This document shows positions 44,272 to 52,787 of a stretch of DNA of 64,000 nt, piece by piece. Where the stretch lies: the NCBI RefSeq assembly GCF_000620665.1, contig NZ_KK211162.1:310001-374000 (forward strand). Direction: 5' to 3'. The notes under the pieces were generated by a model. The model was not told the origin of the DNA. It saw only the letters and a list, made by a program, of their open reading frames with translations, and did no database searches. A program made the position numbers and the translations under genes. Origin of the DNA: Sphingomonas sp. URHD0057. GTDB taxonomy: Bacteria > Pseudomonadota > Alphaproteobacteria > Sphingomonadales > Sphingomonadaceae. Every line of letters begins with the position of its first letter. Position 1 is the first letter of the stretch.

Positions 44272-45236
44272 GTTCGCATGGGCTCGCAGCTCGCCATGCG
44301 CGCGAGGCTCTGCTCGACAAGCACGTGCGCTTCTTCGGGCTTGAGCGCGGCGAGCTGTTTCAGGCTGCGCGTTTTGCCGATGTCGCTAACGACCAGCAGT
44401 CCGACGTAATAGCCAAAGCGCCGCGGCAAGTTGGGTGAGAGCGGTTCGCCGCCGCCCATGAACAAAGGCCCATAGTCCGCGGGCTCCTTCGAGCTTAGCC
44501 GCGACCGGACGGCGCAGACCGCTTCCTGACGATGGGCTTCGACGGCCTGCCGCAGCGGACCTGGAAACGTCAGGCCGAGGGCGGTGTCGCTCGCGCCGGA
44601 ATTCAGGGTCGAGGCGACATAGGTCGCAAGGCCTTCTTCCCACAGATTGCACCAAACCGGCTCGCAATCGGGGAAGGTACGGTGATGCAGCAAGTGGAAC
44701 AGCTCGTGCTCGACAAAGGGCTTGATCGGCGTCGTGCTGTAAAGTTTGTCGATGACATCGGCGCCGAACATCAGGCGGGTGCCTTCCGGAAGGTCGCGAG
44801 TCCCGCCGTCGAACTCTCCGAAACTCACGACGAGATAGATCGGCGGGTATCCGCGCATCGGACCGAAGATGGATTCGAACTGCTTCCGAGCGGGCGCGAC
44901 CAAACTTTCAAATTGCCGGCTTACGCGGTGGATTCCCGCCTGGTTCTCCGGGTAGCTTTTCAGCCCCTTGAGGACGAATCTGCGATAATGTTCGGGCGTC
45001 ATGTAATCCTTGACGCGATCGGCGGCGTAGAAACCGGGGAGAATTTTGGCGAACCCGGCCTCGAACGCGGCCACCCGCTGCTCGTCGGGCAGATCCGCGG
45101 TCGACCGCCACACCCGGTCGAAGTCTGCGGTTGAGTCGACCACCTCGAGTGGGGCCGGCGCACTCGGCCGTGCCGCAGCAAGCCGCGCGGCCGTCACGGC
45201 AATCAACCCCGACGCAAGGAGGATGGCGGACTTCAT
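44268..45236 (-). CDS. Secreted zinc-peptidase-like hypothetical protein
   Basis: 322 residues with an N-terminal signal (MKSAILLASGLIAVTAARLAAA). A gluzincin-type site is visible: HELFH at residues 177-181 plus WEEGLATY (Glu200/201) 20 residues later as a third ligand. This resembles DUF2268-like predicted Zn-dependent proteases. It forms a four-base overlap with the DUF4126 gene and follows the slipin gene by a few bases on the same strand. An alternative ATG lies 3 codons upstream (45245). Substrate unknown. Confidence 0.7.
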   Translation of the reverse strand: MKSAILLASGLIAVTAARLAAARPSAPAPLEVVDSTADFDRVWRSTADLPDEQRVAAFEAGFAKILPGFYAADRVKDYMTPEHYRRFVLKGLKSYPENQAGIHRVSRQFESLVAPARKQFESIFGPMRGYPPIYLVVSFGEFDGGTRDLPEGTRLMFGADVIDKLYSTTPIKPFVEHELFHLLHHRTFPDCEPVWCNLWEEGLATYVASTLNSGASDTALGLTFPGPLRQAVEAHRQEAVCAVRSRLSSKEPADYGPLFMGGGEPLSPNLPRRFGYYVGLLVVSDIGKTRSLKQLAALKPEEAHVLVEQSLARMASCEPMRT

Positions 45237-45252
45237 CGGTCGCATGAGCGCC

Positions 45253-46026
45253 TTATTCGTCGATTGCGGGCATGCCGGCGATTTTGCGCGCGGCGTGGAC
45301 GAGCTCGACGGGGAGCATGGCGATGATCGTGCTGTTATGCTCGACGCCGATCTCGGTGAGCGTTTGCAGCCGCCTGAGCTCGAGAGCGCCCGGCGACGCG
45401 CTGATCGTGTCGGCCGCTTGCGAAAGCTTGGTCGCCGCCTCCTGCTCACCCTCCGCGCGAATGATGCGGGCGCGCTTTTCGCGGATCGCTTCGGCTTCCT
45501 TGGCGATCGCGCGCTGCATCTGCTCGGGGATGTCGACGTCCTTGATCTCCACCGAATCCACTTCGACGCCCCATTTGAGCGAGGCTTCGCGGAGCAGCTC
45601 CTGCATGCGCTTGTTGATCGAAATGCGGTCCTTGAGCATCTGATCGAGCTCGCTCTGCCCGATCGCATCGCGGAGCGCAGTCTCCGCCGCCTGAACCGTG
45701 GCGGACATCCATTTTTCCACCGATGTCACGACGTGGACCGCCGAATCGGCTCGGAACCACAGGACCGCGTTGACGCGGACGGCGACGCCGTCTCGGGTGA
45801 TCGTTTCCTGGGTTTCGAGCTGGTAGGTGATGGTCCGCATGTCCACCCGCACCACCCGGTCCACGAACGGGATCAGCCAATACCAGCCCGGGCCCTTGGT
45901 GACGCCGAGGCGACCAAGACGGAACAGCACGCCGCGTTGATATTCCTGGTTGATGCCGAAACTCTTCAAGGAACTGACCAGCAAGAACAGCAGGAGGACG
46001 CCCAGGATTACATACGAAGTGATCAT
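45253..46026 (-). CDS. Slipin (stomatin/SPFH-domain) membrane protein
   Basis: 257 residues. An N-terminal hydrophobic hairpin (VILGVLLLFLLVSSL) precedes the SPFH/band-7 domain (QEYQRGVLFRLGRL ... DRVVRVDMRT ... ITRDGVAVRVNAVLWFR), then a helical region rich in Ala/Glu. Slipins oligomerise in membranes and often associate with proteases (with NfeD or FtsH). No NfeD is adjacent, but a secreted metallopeptidase-like gene lies downstream. It is transcribed with the thiolase side's strand but is separated by 23 bases. Confidence 0.88.
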   Translation of the reverse strand: MITSYVILGVLLLFLLVSSLKSFGINQEYQRGVLFRLGRLGVTKGPGWYWLIPFVDRVVRVDMRTITYQLETQETITRDGVAVRVNAVLWFRADSAVHVVTSVEKWMSATVQAAETALRDAIGQSELDQMLKDRISINKRMQELLREASLKWGVEVDSVEIKDVDIPEQMQRAIAKEAEAIREKRARIIRAEGEQEAATKLSQAADTISASPGALELRRLQTLTEIGVEHNSTIIAMLPVELVHAARKIAGMPAIDE

Positions 46027-46049
46027 GATCAGCTCCTAACAGCCTGAGC

Positions 46050-47228
46050 TTATAGCACCTCGAACAGCCCGGCGGCGCCCATTCCGCCGCCGACGCACAT
46101 GGCGACGACGACGTGCTTCGCGCCGCGGCGCTTGCCTTCGATCAGGGCGTGGCCGGTCATTCGCGCCCCGCTCATGCCATAGGGGTGGCCGATCGAGATC
46201 GACCCGCCGTCGACATTCATTCGGTCTTCTGGAATGCCAAGCTGCTCGGCACTGTAGAGCACCTGTACGGCGAAGGCCTCGTTCAACTCCCACAGTCCGA
46301 TATCGTCCACGTTCAAGTCAAAGCGTTTGAGCAACTTGTTCACCGCCTCGATCGGGCCGATGCCCATCTCGTCGGGTTCGGTGCCTGCGACCGCCATCCC
46401 GACATAGCGGCCCATCGGCGCAATTTCGCGCCGTTCGGCTTCCTTGGCTTCCATCAGGATCGACGCCGAGCTGCCGTCGGACAACTGGCTGGCGTTGCCT
46501 GCGGTGATCGACGTGTTCGGCCCAAGGACGGGGTTGAGGCCCGACAACCCGTCCAGCGTCGTGTCGGCGCGATTTCCCTCATCCTTGGAAATCGTCACTT
46601 CCTTTTGCGAGACCTGGCCGGTGTCCTTGTCCTTGACCATCATCGTCGTGGTCACGGGGACGATCTCGTCGTCGAGCCGGCCCGCAGCCTGCGCAGCAGC
46701 GGTGCGCTGTTGGCTTTTGAGTGCATATTCGTCCTGCAGCTCGCGGCTGATGCCGTAGCGCTGGGCCACCGTTTCCGCCGTCTGCAGCATCGGCATGTAG
46801 ACATGCTTGTGCATGGTCATCAGCGACGGATCGGGTGCAATGCGCATTTCCGGCGTCTGGACCAGCGAAATGCTGTCCTGCCCTCCCGCCGCGACCACGT
46901 CCATGCGATCGGTGATGATCTGCTTTGCGGCGGTGGCGATCGCCATTAAGCCGGACGAGCATTGGCGGTCGATGGTCATGCCCGACACGGTGATCGGGCA
47001 TCCCGCGCGCAGCGCGACTTGCCGGCCGATATTGCCGAACTGCGTGCCCTGGGTGAGCACCGCCCCCCAGACGACATCGTCGATCTCGCCCGGTTCGATG
47101 CCGGCGCGGTCGATCGCGGGCTTGAGCGAGAAGCTGCCCAGCGTCGGCCCCGGCGTTGCATTGAACGCGCCTTTATAGGCGCGACCGATCGGGGTGCGGG
47201 CGGTCGAGACGATCACGGCGTCGCGCAT
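46050..47228 (-). CDS. Acetyl-CoA C-acyltransferase (thiolase)
   Basis: 392 residues. The nucleophile Cys90 is in DRQCSSGLM, the GHPYG loop carries His348, and Cys378 is in [12 protein letters not shown], so it is a complete type-II thiolase of the FadA/AtoB group. It cleaves 3-ketoacyl-CoA in fatty-acid or related oxidation. The MaoC-type hydratase next to it supports beta-oxidation. I do not call it PaaJ, as it is remote from the paa genes. Confidence 0.93.
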   Translation of the reverse strand: MRDAVIVSTARTPIGRAYKGAFNATPGPTLGSFSLKPAIDRAGIEPGEIDDVVWGAVLTQGTQFGNIGRQVALRAGCPITVSGMTIDRQCSSGLMAIATAAKQIITDRMDVVAAGGQDSISLVQTPEMRIAPDPSLMTMHKHVYMPMLQTAETVAQRYGISRELQDEYALKSQQRTAAAQAAGRLDDEIVPVTTTMMVKDKDTGQVSQKEVTISKDEGNRADTTLDGLSGLNPVLGPNTSITAGNASQLSDGSSASILMEAKEAERREIAPMGRYVGMAVAGTEPDEMGIGPIEAVNKLLKRFDLNVDDIGLWELNEAFAVQVLYSAEQLGIPEDRMNVDGGSISIGHPYGMSGARMTGHALIEGKRRGAKHVVVAMCVGGGMGAAGLFEVL

Positions 47229-47238
47229 TCAATTCTCC

Positions 47239-47694
47239 TCAAACGAACATCAGGCCGAGCCATTCGGCGGTCAGTGCGGGCTTGTCCTCGCCCTCGATCT
47301 CGACCGTTACGGTGTGGCGCAGCAGGATTTGGCCCGGCGCTTTCTCCTCGACCGAGTCAAGGCGGAAGCGGCCGCGCACGCGGCTGCCGGATCGCACCGG
47401 CCCGAGGAAGCGGACGCGGTCGAGGCCGTAATTGACCGCCATCTTGAGGCCGTCCGGAAGCAGCATCGCCTCGGCGCCCATGCGCGACAACAGCGACAGG
47501 GTCAGAAAGCCATGGGCGACCGTGCCGCCGAACGGGGTTTGCGCGGCGGCCGCCGGATCGACGTGAATGAACTGCCGGTCGTCGGTCGCTTCGGCAAAGA
47601 CATTGATCCGCGTCTGGTCGACGACGATCCAGGACGAAACGCCGACCTCCTCGCCGGTCCGGCTGCGGATATCCTCGAGGGTGGCGAGCGGCAT
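47239..47694 (-). CDS. MaoC-type enoyl-CoA hydratase/dehydratase
   Basis: 151 residues of the hotdog MaoC family. It has FAEATDDRQFIHVDPAAAA...FGGTVAHGFLTLSL, the hydratase signature with Asp/His and HGF. It hydrates enoyl-CoA with the adjacent thiolase (10 bases downstream). The ATG at 47694 overlaps the MscS stop by one base (TGATG), so it is coupled to it; a TTG three bases upstream is the alternative. Confidence 0.9.
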   Translation of the reverse strand: MPLATLEDIRSRTGEEVGVSSWIVVDQTRINVFAEATDDRQFIHVDPAAAAQTPFGGTVAHGFLTLSLLSRMGAEAMLLPDGLKMAVNYGLDRVRFLGPVRSGSRVRGRFRLDSVEEKAPGQILLRHTVTVEIEGEDKPALTAEWLGLMFV

Positions 47695-48812
47695 CAACGC
47701 GCCTTGGCGAGTTCCGCGTAAGGCATCACCAGCTTTCCGTCGGGCGCCGCGGTGAAGGTGGTCTGCGCCGGATAAGCGAATTGGATCCCGTGCTCGGCGA
47801 AGCTGCGGAGGACCGCGAGCACCACCGCGGTGCGGTCGCCCGCGACCTTGTTCAAGTCGACGCTACGCGAATCGTAAAGCAACTCGAAGTCGATGCTCGA
47901 CGGGCCGAAGCCGAGGATGGCGCAGCGGACGAAGGTGCATCCCTTGCGCGATTCGACCGCCGCCTTGGCCAGCGACATGACTTTGTCGAGGTCGTCCGGT
48001 GAGGTCTGGTAGACCAGGCCGAAGGGCAGGGACGTGCGGCGGCTGCGGCCGACGTTGAAATTGTGGATCTCCCGCTCGAGCAGCTTGGTGTTGGACATCA
48101 CCACCTGCTCGCCGGTCACCGAGCGCAATCGCGTGGTCTTGAGGCCGATCCGCTCGACCGTCCCCGTGGTCTGATCGTATTGGATGATGTCGCCGCGCTT
48201 GAACGGCTTGTCGAACAGGATCGCGAGCGCCGCGAACAGGTCCGAGAAAATGCCCTGCGCGGCGAGGCCGATGGCGATGCCCCCGATCCCGAGTCCCGCG
48301 ACCAGCGCCGTGACGTTGACCCCGAGGTTGTCGAGGATGACGACGGTCGCGATCGCGAACAGGGCGACGCTGACGAGCACGCGGATGATCGCATTGGCGT
48401 TGTTCAGCGCACTTTCGGTCTCGCCGTTGCCGACGCGGCGGGCGATGAGGGCGAGGATCAGCTCGCGCGCCCAAATCGCCCCCTGCAAAGCGAAGGCGAT
48501 CGTGAAGCCGATGTCGACCAGGTGCTGCGCGCGCGCCGGCGGTTCGGCATAGGTCGCGACGATGTCGATCGCGGCCATGACCATGAAGGAGATCGTGGTC
48601 CTGGCCAGCACTCGGCCGAGCACGCTGCGCCAGCCAAAATGCGCGGCTGCGCTCTCCCGCTCGACCATTCGCTGCCCGATCATCCGCGCGACAATCATCA
48701 GCGCGACGATGGCCGCGGCGACGGCCGCGCCGATCAGCACCCCATCGCGATTGGCGATGAGCCATTCGAGGACGCTCTGAGTCGGCCGGATCGGATTGAG
48801 GGTGGGCGCCAT
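47694..48812 (-). CDS. MscS family mechanosensitive channel
   Basis: 372 residues. Four or five membrane helices, the last being the pore helix LVAGLGIGGIAIGLAAQGIF (small residues as in MscS TM3), then the beta domain with LFDKPFKRGDIIQ and VGRSRR. It opens under membrane tension to release solutes. The ATG at 48812 is the first in the homologous part; the longer frame adds only non-conserved sequence. Confidence 0.88.
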   Translation of the reverse strand: MAPTLNPIRPTQSVLEWLIANRDGVLIGAAVAAAIVALMIVARMIGQRMVERESAAAHFGWRSVLGRVLARTTISFMVMAAIDIVATYAEPPARAQHLVDIGFTIAFALQGAIWARELILALIARRVGNGETESALNNANAIIRVLVSVALFAIATVVILDNLGVNVTALVAGLGIGGIAIGLAAQGIFSDLFAALAILFDKPFKRGDIIQYDQTTGTVERIGLKTTRLRSVTGEQVVMSNTKLLEREIHNFNVGRSRRTSLPFGLVYQTSPDDLDKVMSLAKAAVESRKGCTFVRCAILGFGPSSIDFELLYDSRSVDLNKVAGDRTAVVLAVLRSFAEHGIQFAYPAQTTFTAAPDGKLVMPYAELAKAR

Positions 48813-48844
48813 CGCCGCGCTCTTGGCGGTCGGCGCTGTTGCAA

Positions 48845-49846
48845 TCAAGCCGCTGTGCGCTTCGCCTTCCTCGCGACCTTCTTCAGAAACGGGATCAGCG
48901 CGACTTCGCACGCCGACAGCCACTTGCGGGCGCGCTGGCGCTCGAGGCCCTTGAGGGGGTCGCGCGGATTGTCCTTGACCGCCTCGATCAGGGCCGGGTG
49001 GACATAGGCCTTGCGGCTCATCGCCACGGTGTTGCCGAGCGCCTCGGCGACCGGCTCGACCATCGTGTTGACGCTCAGCCGCGCATGCTCCGCCTTGTCC
49101 AGCATTTGCTCGAAGGCGAGCACGGTCGCGCCCCAGGTGCGGAAATGCTTGGCGGTGAAGTCTCCGTCCGTCGCGCCGCGAATGTAGTCGTTGACGTCGC
49201 TCGACGTGACATGGTGCGGATTGGCGTCGCCGTTGACGTATTGGAACAGCTGCTGGCCCGGCAGCTCCTGCAGCTGGCGTACAATCCGCTTGAGCGTCCG
49301 GTCGGTGATCGTCACCTCTTGCTGCACGCCGCTCTTGCCGGCGAAGCGCATCTTCACCTTGCGGCCGTCGTCGTGGACCTGTCGGCTGAGCAGGGTGGTC
49401 GCTCCGAAACTCTTGTTCTCCTTCGCATATTCCGAGTTCCCAACGCGGAGATATTCGTCGTCCAGCAGGCGCACCACGGCGGCGACCACCTTGTCCTTGC
49501 TCAACGCGCGCTTCCTGAGGTCTTGGTCAACCTTGCGGCGGATCTTCGGCAGCGCCTTGCCGAACTCGGCGAGCCTGGCGAATTTGTCGGACTCGGCCTG
49601 CGCCCGGAAGTCCTTGTGATAACGATATTGCTTGCGGCCGCGGTCATCGATCCCGGTCGCCTGGAGATGCCCGTCCGGGTCCTTGCAGAACCAGGCATCC
49701 TTGTAGGCCGGAGGAAGGGCGATGGCGTTCAAGCGGTCGATAGTGTCGCGGTCGGTGACCCGTTTGTCGCCGTCGAAATAGGCCCAATAGCGGCCCATGC
49801 GCTTGCGGGTATAGCCGGGCTCGCTGTCGCTGCTGTGCCTCAACAC
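48845..49846 (-). CDS. DNA topoisomerase IB (eukaryotic-like)
   Basis: 333 residues. It has the bacterial/poxviral topoisomerase IB layout: N-terminal TRKRMGRYWAYFDGD, central KDKVVAAVVRLLDDEYLRVGN, and the catalytic Tyr281 in SRKAYVHPAL with preceding HHVTSSDVNDYI. It relaxes positive and negative supercoils. The start is GTG at 49846; a second ATG at 49798 (MGRYWAY) is possible. Widespread in sphingomonads. Confidence 0.93.
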   Translation of the reverse strand: MLRHSSDSEPGYTRKRMGRYWAYFDGDKRVTDRDTIDRLNAIALPPAYKDAWFCKDPDGHLQATGIDDRGRKQYRYHKDFRAQAESDKFARLAEFGKALPKIRRKVDQDLRKRALSKDKVVAAVVRLLDDEYLRVGNSEYAKENKSFGATTLLSRQVHDDGRKVKMRFAGKSGVQQEVTITDRTLKRIVRQLQELPGQQLFQYVNGDANPHHVTSSDVNDYIRGATDGDFTAKHFRTWGATVLAFEQMLDKAEHARLSVNTMVEPVAEALGNTVAMSRKAYVHPALIEAVKDNPRDPLKGLERQRARKWLSACEVALIPFLKKVARKAKRTAA

Positions 49847-49923
49847 GGCGCGTTACGCTTCACTCGACTCATCGAGGCGCATAAGCGTGCGGCGGGCGGG
49901 CGAGTTCCTGAAGGAGGCTGACG

Positions 49924-50505
49924 ATGCCGCTGATTCCCGATTCACGAGTGCTGATTGTCGCGACGGACGGCTTCGAGGAATGGGAGCTTTTCGGGCCGCG
50001 CGAGATTTTGCAGAAGCGTGGCGCAGATGTTGTGGTCGCTTCGCTGAAGCGCGACCCGATCCAGGCAACGATCCACGACGACCCCGGCAGGACCATCCGA
50101 CCGGACCTGACAGTGGACGAGGCGAATGCCGATGATTTCGATGCGCTCATCCTCCCCGGCGGAGTGCGCAACCCCGACACGCTGCGCCTCCACGGCAACG
50201 TGATCGAGCTGATCCGCCAGTTCGATCGGCAGGGCAAGCCGATCGCGGCGATCTGCCACGGGCCCTGGCTGCTGGTCGAGGCCGACCTGCTGAGGGGACG
50301 CACCGCGACCAGCTGGCCATCGATCCGCACCGACCTCAAGAATGCCGGCGCGAATGTCGTCGATGAGCCGGCGGTTACCGACGGCAACATCGTCACCAGC
50401 CGCAAGCCCGAAGACGTCGAAGCGTTCACCAATGCGCTCATCGACCTCATCGAAAACGCCCCCGAGGTTACGGAAATCCGCGAGCCGAGCGAGCTGCCCG
50501 CCTAA
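49924..50505 (+). CDS. DJ-1/PfpI family protein (class I glutamine amidotransferase-like)
   Basis: 193 residues. The nucleophile elbow is AICHGPWLLV (Cys111, His112), and the N-terminal Glu pair in DGFEEWE (Glu18/19) completes the PfpI-type site. Family members act as glyoxalase/deglycase or protein-quality enzymes. The ribosome site AAGGAGG precedes the ATG. Confidence 0.9.
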   Translation: MPLIPDSRVLIVATDGFEEWELFGPREILQKRGADVVVASLKRDPIQATIHDDPGRTIRPDLTVDEANADDFDALILPGGVRNPDTLRLHGNVIELIRQFDRQGKPIAAICHGPWLLVEADLLRGRTATSWPSIRTDLKNAGANVVDEPAVTDGNIVTSRKPEDVEAFTNALIDLIENAPEVTEIREPSELPA

Positions 50506-50540
50506 CCGTCTGGCAAGGATTGGCTGGTACATAGCGTCCC

Positions 50541-50963
50541 ATGGACGGACGCGCGATTGGCTGGATCGAGACGGCAGTCGATGCCGGTGCCGCGGCAGTG
50601 CTTGCGGCGGCGGTGGCTTATGCATGTCACGCGATCCCCACTGGGCAGACCAATGCCGCGCTTGCGGGCGCAGGATCGCTCGGGCTGTGCTTCGCCGGAC
50701 TGCGACGGATTCCCGCCGGCCGTTCGCCTGGCGCTGAGGCCGAACAGAGGCCGGTGACGGAGCTTCTCGCCGAAGCCGATCGCGCGATCGAGGCCGAGGA
50801 GCAGGACGAGCTTGTCCTCGACGATATCCTGTCCGCGCTCAGCTCGGATTCGCGGGTCGTGCGCCTGTTCGATCCGCACGCAATGCCGCCGCCCGGCCCG
50901 CCTAAAGACGATTCGCAAGTGCTCTACGACGCGCTAAGCGAGCTCCGCCGTTCACTGAGTTGA
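50541..50963 (+). CDS. Small hypothetical membrane protein
   Basis: 140 residues. One or two hydrophobic segments lie near residues 10-55 (AVDAGAAAVLAAAVAYACHA and ALAGAGSLGLCFAGL), followed by an acidic soluble tail (ELLAEADRAIEAEEQDELVL) and a proline-rich loop before a C-terminal helix. No family recognised. It follows the PfpI gene by 35 bases and may be cotranscribed. Confidence 0.6.
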   Translation: MDGRAIGWIETAVDAGAAAVLAAAVAYACHAIPTGQTNAALAGAGSLGLCFAGLRRIPAGRSPGAEAEQRPVTELLAEADRAIEAEEQDELVLDDILSALSSDSRVVRLFDPHAMPPPGPPKDDSQVLYDALSELRRSLS

Positions 50964-50972
50964 ACCGATCGC

Positions 50973-51305
50973 TTATTCCTCGATGGTTAGCGCCTCGATC
51001 GTGAGAAGCGTCGAGCCGTCCGCCGAAAGCGTGGGACCGGCTCGAACCGCGATGTCGACGACAAGCTGGCCGGGGATGTCGAACTCGGCGTCACCTAGCC
51101 CTTCGCACAGCCGCCGAGCCGCCGCCTCGGCTACCGGAGGCAGGATGCGCAGCTGCAGCTCATGCCGCTCGCCGACGAACGTGAGCGACTGCCAATCGCA
51201 GGAATCGAGACCCGTAAGCAGAATCCTATTTCGCTCGACCCCCGTCCTTTCGATCAGGGCGCGGAGCAAGCCGGAGGCGGCCGGCGACATTGCGGCCCTC
51301 AGCAT
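50973..51305 (-). CDS. Small hypothetical soluble protein
   Basis: 110 residues, alternating helix and strand (RALIERTGVERNRILLTGLDSC ... ELQLRILPP ... DIPGQLVVDIAV). The composition and evenly spaced conserved-looking hydrophobics indicate a folded protein, but no family is recognised. It converges on the previous gene with a 9-base gap. Confidence 0.6.
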   Translation of the reverse strand: MLRAAMSPAASGLLRALIERTGVERNRILLTGLDSCDWQSLTFVGERHELQLRILPPVAEAAARRLCEGLGDAEFDIPGQLVVDIAVRAGPTLSADGSTLLTIEALTIEE

Positions 51306-51480
51306 TGCGCAGTCTCCAGATACGCAAGGACGCGTGCCACGGTGCCCGGCCGCGGGTCTCGCCCATTGCGAAGGTCGAAGACGAAGCGCGGATCGCCCAT
51401 CGCAATTCGACCGAACCGGGTGGGAGGGACTTCAGATTGGCGCAAAAATTTTTCTACCTCTCTAAGCAAATGCACGGGTG

Positions 51481-51553
51481 ATTCCTTATAGAGAATGCGA
51501 CTCGGCCCGCATTCCTTCCCAACGCATTTCCTACTTGTCTAGGTATATTCCTA
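51481..51553. promoter_or_regulatory. Cluster of palindromic half-sites upstream of the S24 repressor
   Basis: TAGG-TATATT-CCTA (51540-51553) is a near-palindrome 21 bases before the start, and ATTCC-TTATAG-AGAAT (51481-51496) is a second. ATTCCT occurs at 51481, 51511 and 51547, and ATTTCCT at 51526. The region is AT-rich in a GC-rich genome. They could be autoregulatory operators of the gene at 51574. Confidence 0.45.
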
Positions 51554-51573
51554 TAGCTAAAGGCGAAGCAACC

Positions 51574-52212
51574 ATGTTGCCCGATCCGCGTAATGTCCTC
51601 GACCGTCTGTGCGTCGAGAGAGGCGAGGACTTTGCCGGCCTCTCCCGCATGCTCGGCCGCAACCCGGCTTACATTCAGCAATTCGTCCGGCGCGGGGTGC
51701 CGCGGCGCCTCAAGGAAGAGGAACGGCGCAAGCTCGCCCGCTACTTTGCGGTACCGGAAGCGATCCTCGGGGGGCCGGACGATACGACCGCCGGCCTGGT
51801 CGCGATCAACCGCACGCCGGTTCGTGCCTCTGCCGGACCCGGCGCAATTGTGTCGGAACAAGCGGGCCAGCCTTACTTCGCATTCGACGAGCGCTGGTTG
51901 AAGGCATTGACCGCCACGCCTTCCGACCGGCTTTCGATCATCCGGGTCGAAGGCGATTCGATGTCGCCGACGCTCAATCAGGGCGACGACATCCTGGTCG
52001 ACCTCGGCGATTGCGAGGAGCGGCTGCGCGATGGCGTGTACGTTCTCCGGATCGAGGACGCCCTGGTCGTCAAGCGGATCGCACTGCATCCGGCCGGGCG
52101 GCGGGTGACCGTACAGTCCGACAACCCGGCATACCCGGACTGGCCCGACTGCGACCTCAGCGGGCTTCAGTGCGTCGGCCGGGTGATTTGGGCCGGGCGC
52201 AAGCTCGTTTGA
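51574..52212 (+). CDS. S24 family repressor/peptidase (LexA-like)
   Basis: 212 residues. The N-terminal ~60 residues form a helix-turn-helix (SRMLGRNPAYIQQFVRRGVP...ARYFAVPEAIL). The C-terminal peptidase S24 domain has Ser129 in EGDSMSPTL and the general-base Lys167 in VVKRIA, so autocleavage is possible. This is the architecture of phage-type repressors, but no phage genes are nearby; it is probably a host regulator. The ATG at 51574 has a weak ribosome site (AGGCGAAG); an ORF open further upstream overlaps the palindromes and is unlikely. Confidence 0.85.
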   Translation: MLPDPRNVLDRLCVERGEDFAGLSRMLGRNPAYIQQFVRRGVPRRLKEEERRKLARYFAVPEAILGGPDDTTAGLVAINRTPVRASAGPGAIVSEQAGQPYFAFDERWLKALTATPSDRLSIIRVEGDSMSPTLNQGDDILVDLGDCEERLRDGVYVLRIEDALVVKRIALHPAGRRVTVQSDNPAYPDWPDCDLSGLQCVGRVIWAGRKLV

Positions 52213-52213
52213 G

Positions 52214-52381
52214 CTAGCGGCGGCGATCGACCAGCCAGGTGAGGACCGCGATGGCAATTCCGGCGCCGGTCCCGATCAGGATCCCTTTCATCGGATTGCC
52301 GATCGCCAAGCCAAGCGGGAAGCCGGCGAGGATGCAGATCATCAGGAAGCAGCCGCCGGCGCGGGTCGTTCGCGAATTCAT
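52214..52381 (-). CDS. Small hypothetical membrane protein
   Basis: 55 residues with two hydrophobic segments (GCFLMICILAGFPLGLAIG and ILIGTGAGIAIAVLTWLV) around a short loop and a basic C-terminal VDRRR. Membrane hairpin, function unknown. It converges on the S24 gene with a one-base gap. The start at 52381 is preferred; 52396 adds five residues. Confidence 0.6.
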   Translation of the reverse strand: MNSRTTRAGGCFLMICILAGFPLGLAIGNPMKGILIGTGAGIAIAVLTWLVDRRR

Positions 52382-52477
52382 GGGGAGGCGTCCCACCCGG
52401 GTTCGACAATATAGTCAATGCTTCGTTGACCGCGATCATCCGCAGTCGGGAAAGGGCCGCGAGCCTAAGGAGCGGGG

Positions 52478-52687
52478 ATGGATTCCCCGTTCATCAATGG
52501 CCGCCCGGCCCTCGCGGATGCATCCGACCTCATCGAGCATTACGGGCCGGAAGCCTGCATCGAGGCCGCGGCGCGGGCCGAACGCAGCCGGGATCTCGGC
52601 AATGTCAGCCGCTTTTGCCACTGGCGGCAGATCGAGCGCGTGATCGTTGCCCTGAGCAGCGATGAGGTCCGCGGCACCGTCCACTAG
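52478..52687 (+). CDS. Small hypothetical protein
   Basis: 69 residues with a pattern common in sphingomonads: AADA-like helix (DASDLIEHYGPEACIEAAARAE), then NVSRFCHWRQIERVIVAL. It probably folds as a small helical bundle. Function unknown. GGAGCGGGG precedes the ATG. Ends 100 bases before tamA. Confidence 0.6.
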   Translation: MDSPFINGRPALADASDLIEHYGPEACIEAAARAERSRDLGNVSRFCHWRQIERVIVALSSDEVRGTVH

Positions 52688-52787
52688 CGCCAAATTTTCC
52701 AGTAGGATGCGCGTCGGCGAAAAGGTCGCTCGCCAGACCGCATTGATACTGGCGCCGTTCAGGGGGGCTGGCTAAGGCTGGTCCCGG

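Noticed and set aside
46050-47228. Thiolase as PaaJ (beta-ketoadipyl-CoA thiolase)
   Set aside because: Distance from the paa genes and pairing with a MaoC hydratase fit a general FadA-type enzyme; sequence alone cannot show PaaJ specificity.
51574-52212. S24 repressor as evidence of a prophage
   Set aside because: No integrase, structural or lysis genes are present anywhere in the window.
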